This document shows positions 6,032 to 8,188 of a DNA stretch of 8,188 nt, piece after piece. This DNA comes from Actinomycetota bacterium (GTDB taxonomy: Bacteria; Actinomycetota; Thermoleophilia; Gaiellales; Gaiellaceae): assembly GCA_005883245.1 (NCBI GenBank), contig VAXT01000010.1, positions 9,461 through 17,648 on the forward strand, given 5' to 3'. Positions within the stretch are counted from its first letter, which is position 1, and each line of letters begins with the position of its first letter. The notes under the pieces were generated by a model that worked only from the letters and a program-made list of their open reading frames with translations, was not told the DNA's origin and did not search any database. Both the position numbers and the translations under genes were made by a program.

Positions 6032-6769
6032 GTGACCCACGGGAAGCAGTACAAAAACGCGCGCGCCGCGTTCGACCGCGAGGAGCTGTACTCGCCGGCC
6101 CAGGCGATCCGCCTGCTGAAGGGCTTCGAGACCGCGAAGTTCGACGAGACCGTCGAGGCGCACTTCAACCTCGGCCTCAACGTCCGCCACGCCGAGCAGC
6201 AGCTGCGCGGGACGCTGATGCTCCCGCACGGCACCGGCCGCGAGGCCCGCGTCGTCGTCTTCGCCGAGGGCGACAAAGCGCGTGAGGCGCAGGAGGCCGG
6301 AGCTGACGTCGTCGGCACGGCCGACCTCGCGAAGCAGATCGAGGAGGGCTTCGACGACTTCGACGTCGCCGTCGCCACGCCCGACCAGATGAGCGTCGTC
6401 GGCAAGCTCGGCCGCATCCTCGGCCCGCGCGGAAAGATGCCGAACCCGAAGACCGGCACGGTCACGATGGACGTCGGCAAGGCCGTCCGCGAGGCGAAGG
6501 CCGGCAAGCTCGAGTACCGCACGGACCGCGGCGCGAACGTTCACGTCACGATCGGCAAGAAGAGCTTCGACGAGCGGCAGCTGGCCGAGAACTATGCCAC
6601 GCTGATCGACGAGATCCTGCGCGCGAAGCCCGCGGCCGCGAAAGGGCGCTACATTCGTTCCGTTACCCTGACGAGCACGATGGGGCCGGGAGTGCGCGTC
6701 GACCCGGCTCGGACGAGAGGAATTCTCGAAGACCTGGAGGCACAGGAGCCAGAGGCAGTTTCAGCGTAA
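6032..6769 (+). CDS. rplA: 50S ribosomal protein L1
   Basis: A 245-aa L1, the mobile-stalk protein that binds 23S rRNA and helps release deacylated tRNA; in many bacteria it also represses its own operon by binding mRNA. It begins THGKQYKNARAAFDREELYS after the GTG, matching the family N-terminus. Domain II includes GTGREARVVVFAEGDKAREA, and the hallmark segment GRILGPRGKMPNPKTGTVT is intact, followed by RTDRGANVHVTIGKKSF. The C-terminus ends with a short acidic tail (DLEAQEPEAVSA). GTG at 6032 is chosen because of GGAGG at proper spacing and the normal resulting length. It is preceded by a 133-nt hairpin-rich spacer and followed by the L10 leader. Confidence 0.95.
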   Translation: MTHGKQYKNARAAFDREELYSPAQAIRLLKGFETAKFDETVEAHFNLGLNVRHAEQQLRGTLMLPHGTGREARVVVFAEGDKAREAQEAGADVVGTADLAKQIEEGFDDFDVAVATPDQMSVVGKLGRILGPRGKMPNPKTGTVTMDVGKAVREAKAGKLEYRTDRGANVHVTIGKKSFDERQLAENYATLIDEILRAKPAAAKGRYIRSVTLTSTMGPGVRVDPARTRGILEDLEAQEPEAVSA

Positions 6770-6774
6770 CCAGC

Positions 6775-6916
6775 CCGTCGCCAAAGACAGTTGGCGGCTC
6801 CCAGCGCGTAGATAGAGAGGCGCTGGGGGAACCTCCCGGTTCCCCCAGACCCCTTCCACCGGTCCGCTCCGCGGACAGGCGCTACGCGCCGGAGCAGAAG
6901 TCCAGCCGAGGCGCGG
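6775..6916 (+). promoter_or_regulatory. L10 ribosomal-protein leader RNA (autoregulation of rplJ-rplL)
   Basis: The leader RNA bound by the L10(L12) complex to control its own synthesis. Helix 1 pairs CGCC (6779-6782) with GGCG (6910-6913), extended by CCG/CGG across one bulged base. Helix 2 pairs TTGG (6791-6794) with CCAG (6902-6905). Between them the internal loop is AAAGACAG on one side and CCGA on the other, the signature kink-turn of L10 leaders in Bacillus and Actinobacteria (AGACAG with CCGAGG). A further helix GCTCC (6797-6801) with GGAGC (6891-6895) closes the variable part, which holds the helix 6800-6807/6820-6827 and three more hairpins. The position between rplA and rplJ is canonical. 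An Rfam L10_leader search would decide. Confidence 0.7.
6823..6860 (+). repeat. G/C-rich palindromic element, copy B (inside the L10 leader)
   Basis: CTGGGGGAACC (6823-6833) pairs perfectly with GGTTCCCCCAG (6838-6848) over 11 bp with a four-base loop, followed by ACCCCTTCCACC. It matches copy A at 5975-6009 in inverted orientation. Two further small hairpins follow directly: 6862-6876 (GTCCGC/GCGGAC) and 6878-6890 (GGCGC/GCGCC). The element shares CTGGG with the competing helix to 6800-6807. There is no T-tract, so it is not a classical terminator. Confidence 0.5.
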
Positions 6917-6938
6917 TCGCAGCGAGAGAGTCATCTCG

Positions 6939-6962
6939 TCGACCCGCCTGCGTGCGGGTCGA
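6939..6962 (+). promoter_or_regulatory. Hairpin upstream of the rplJ ribosome-binding site
   Basis: TCGACCCGC (6939-6947) pairs with GCGGGTCGA (6954-6962) over 9 bp with a 6-nt loop. It ends 8 bases before the rplJ Shine-Dalgarno and probably belongs to the expression platform of the L10 leader. A weaker hairpin, CGAGA/TCTCG (6923-6938), precedes it. Confidence 0.45.
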
Positions 6963-6970
6963 AGTCGTTT

Positions 6971-6980
6971 AGGAGGTGAT
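6971..6980 (+). promoter_or_regulatory. Extended Shine-Dalgarno of rplJ
   Basis: AGGAGGTGAT is complementary over ten bases to the 3' end of 16S rRNA and lies three bases before the ATG at 6984 (core AGGAGG to ATG, seven bases). It is by far the strongest ribosome site in the window, as expected for a gene whose output is tuned by a leader. Confidence 0.85.
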
Positions 6981-6983
6981 TCG

Positions 6984-7685
6984 ATGCAGAAATCTGAAAA
7001 GGAACGAGTCGTCGCGGAGCTGACCGAGCGCCTGCAGGGCACGGAGACGCTGATCGTCGCCGACTACCGCGGCCTGACGGTGACGCAGATCGCCGAGCTC
7101 CGCGGGAAGCTCTACGAGCACGGCGCGCGCTTCTCGGTCGTCAAGAACTCGCTCACGAAGCGCGCCGCCGAGTCGGCGGGCGTCGAGCCCCTGCTCGCAT
7201 TGCTCGAGGGGCCGACCGCGATCGCGTTCCTCGAGTCGGACGGCGATCCGGTCGCGGTCGCGAAGGCGCTCGACGAGGCTGTCCGCACAGAGTCGATCAC
7301 GCTCAAGGGCGGTCTGCTCGAGGGCGCGGAGATCGGTGCGGACGACCTCAAGCAGCTCGCCAAGCTTCCACCCGCCGAGATGCTGCGCGCGCAGCTCGTG
7401 GGCGCGGTCGCAGGCCCGGTCACGGCCATCGTCGGATTGTTCGCGGCGCCGATGCGCGAGCTCGTCGGCGTCATCGACGCCCGCATCCGGCAGCTCGAGG
7501 AGGAGGGTGAGACCGCAGTGGCGCCGACGGAGGAAGAGCCGAAGGCGGAAGCGGTGCCGGCCGCCGAGGAGCCCGCGACTGAGGAGACCCCCGCCGAAGA
7601 GGCGGCCGGAGAAGCTGAGCCGGAGCAACCCGAAGAAGCACAACCACAGCCCGAACAGGAATCTCAGGAAGGAGAGGAGCAGTAA
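6984..7685 (+). CDS. rplJ: 50S ribosomal protein L10 with long acidic C-terminal tail
   Basis: A 233-aa L10, base of the ribosomal stalk, which anchors L12 dimers on 23S rRNA and L11 and represses its own mRNA. The N-terminal rRNA-binding domain contains TETLIVADYRGLTVTQIAEL and ARFSVVKNSLTKRAAES. The C-terminal L12-binding helix (about 140-170) includes GLFAAPMRELVGVIDARIRQ. From about residue 171 an extra about 60 residues are almost only Glu, Ala and Pro, making the protein far longer than the usual 165-180 aa. Similar tails occur in some actinobacterial L10 proteins. The start has an extended Shine-Dalgarno, and the stop overlaps the rplL start (TAATG). Confidence 0.95.
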   Translation: MQKSEKERVVAELTERLQGTETLIVADYRGLTVTQIAELRGKLYEHGARFSVVKNSLTKRAAESAGVEPLLALLEGPTAIAFLESDGDPVAVAKALDEAVRTESITLKGGLLEGAEIGADDLKQLAKLPPAEMLRAQLVGAVAGPVTAIVGLFAAPMRELVGVIDARIRQLEEEGETAVAPTEEEPKAEAVPAAEEPATEETPAEEAAGEAEPEQPEEAQPQPEQESQEGEEQ

Positions 7686-8074
7686 TGGCAGCGAAGACGG
7701 ACACCGACAAGCTCGTCGAGTCGCTGGGCGGGATGACCGTCCTCGAGCTCGTCGATTTGAAGAACAAGCTCGAGGAGGAGTGGGGCGTCACGGCGGCAGC
7801 GCCGATGGCTGTCGCCGCTGCTCCGGCTGCGGGCGGCGACGGCGCCGCGGCGGCCGAGGAGAAGACGGCCTTCGACGTCGTCCTCGCCGCGGCCGGCGGC
7901 CAGAAGATCCAGGTGATCAAGGTCGTCCGCGCGATCACGGGCCTTGGCCTGAAGGAGGCCAAGGACCTCGTCGACGGCGCGCCGAACCCGGTGAAGGAAG
8001 GCATCGCGCAGGAAGAGGCCGACCAGATCAAGGCGCAGCTGGAAGAAGCCGGCGCCACGGTCGAGCTGAAGTAG
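7685..8074 (+). CDS. rplL: 50S ribosomal protein L7/L12
   Basis: A 129-aa L7/L12, the multi-copy stalk protein that recruits translation GTPases. The N-terminal dimerisation and L10-binding region (about 1-35) contains LVESLGGMTVLELVDLKNKL. It is followed by an Ala/Gly-rich flexible hinge (about 38-60) and the globular C-terminal factor-binding domain (about 61-129) with KIQVIKVVRAITGLGLKEAK, DLVDGAPNPVKEG and the terminal GATVELK. The ATG is in a TAATG overlap with rplJ, preceded by the purine-rich GGAAGGAGAGGAG, giving both coupling and a strong ribosome site, in keeping with the need for several L12 copies per ribosome. Confidence 0.98.
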   Translation: MAAKTDTDKLVESLGGMTVLELVDLKNKLEEEWGVTAAAPMAVAAAPAAGGDGAAAAEEKTAFDVVLAAAGGQKIQVIKVVRAITGLGLKEAKDLVDGAPNPVKEGIAQEEADQIKAQLEEAGATVELK

Positions 8075-8099
8075 CTTCGACCGAGAGGCGATGGTTCAG

Positions 8100-8131
8100 A
8101 GAGGGGTCGCCGGGAGGCGGCCCCTCTTCTT
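8100..8131 (+). terminator. Intrinsic-type terminator after rplL
   Basis: AGAGGGGTCGCC (8100-8111) pairs with GGCGGCCCCTCT (8116-8127) over 12 bp with one U-G pair and a GGGA loop, followed by a short T-rich run TCTT. It lies 25 bases after the rplL stop and closes the ribosomal block. Confidence 0.75.
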
Positions 8132-8188
8132 AGCCCGCGCCGCCCAGTGTGAGGGACGCCGCTGCGGTGAGGCAGAGGCTCATGAACG
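8130..8188 (-). CDS. Possible C-terminal end of a convergent gene, truncated by window
   Basis: On the minus strand the last bases read, in one frame, FMSLCLTAAASLTLGGAG followed by TAA at 8132-8130, directly abutting the terminator hairpin. The hydrophobic, small-residue composition would suit the last membrane helix of a transporter. Only 18 residues are visible, so this could be chance. Confidence 0.2.
   Translation of the reverse strand, partial: FMSLCLTAAASLTLGGAG

Noticed and set aside
6779..6796. Simple hairpin CGCCAA/TTGGCG with loop AGACAG at the start of the L10 leader
   Set aside because: It is possible locally, but the AGACAG and CCGA pair points to the long-range kink-turn fold, so it was treated as an alternative and not as a separate element.
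7336..8133. 265-codon plus-strand frame across rplJ and rplL
   Set aside because: Ser/Arg/Gly-rich off-frame reading of two certain ribosomal genes.
8091..8188. Plus-strand frame from ATG at 8091 to the window end
   Set aside because: It reads straight through the terminator hairpin, has no ribosome site and gives an Arg-rich low-complexity peptide.

Overview
This 8.2 kb window is high-GC bacterial chromosome. The small divergent and convergent accessory genes, an ANTAR regulator with a degenerate receiver, an L10 with a long acidic tail and the overall codon use suggest a deep-branching actinobacterium, perhaps class Thermoleophilia (Gaiellales or Solirubrobacterales). That placement is an inference from family resemblance; no 16S gene is present.

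Left part (1-1207, + strand): the 3' end of a HhH-GPD DNA glycosylase gene overlaps an AzlC-type amino-acid exporter gene. AzlC overlaps, ATGA-style, a 43-codon remnant that looks like AzlD with its middle missing. A convergent ANTAR-domain regulator (1182-1784, minus) overlaps the end of this remnant and has a SigB/SigF-like -10 element. It is divergent from a complete 733-aa MMPL/RND transporter (1928-4129, +). A 47-aa zinc-ribbon microprotein, not previously obvious because of its size, lies on the minus strand at 4126-4269. It is convergent to mmpL, and its 3' end forms a perfect 18-bp hairpin.

Right part (4294-8131, + strand): an elongator tRNA-Met(CAT) gene is followed by the classical translation/transcription block rpmG, secE, nusG, rplK, rplA, rplJ, rplL, ending at a strong hairpin terminator. 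The genes are tightly packed (TAATG overlaps at rpmG/secE and rplJ/rplL; 1-2 nt gaps at secE/nusG/rplK), with two exceptions: a 133-nt gap before rplA and a 214-nt gap before rplJ. Both gaps hold strong RNA hairpins. The second contains a recognisable L10 ribosomal-protein leader (kink-turn internal loop AGACAG facing CCGA), the autoregulatory site for the L10(L12) complex. A G/C-rich palindrome is lodged inside it, and a related palindrome in the opposite orientation sits before rplA.

There is no evidence of CRISPR, phage or an insertion sequence. The most interesting items are the leader RNA architecture with its shared palindrome, the internally deleted azlD, and the zinc-ribbon microprotein.
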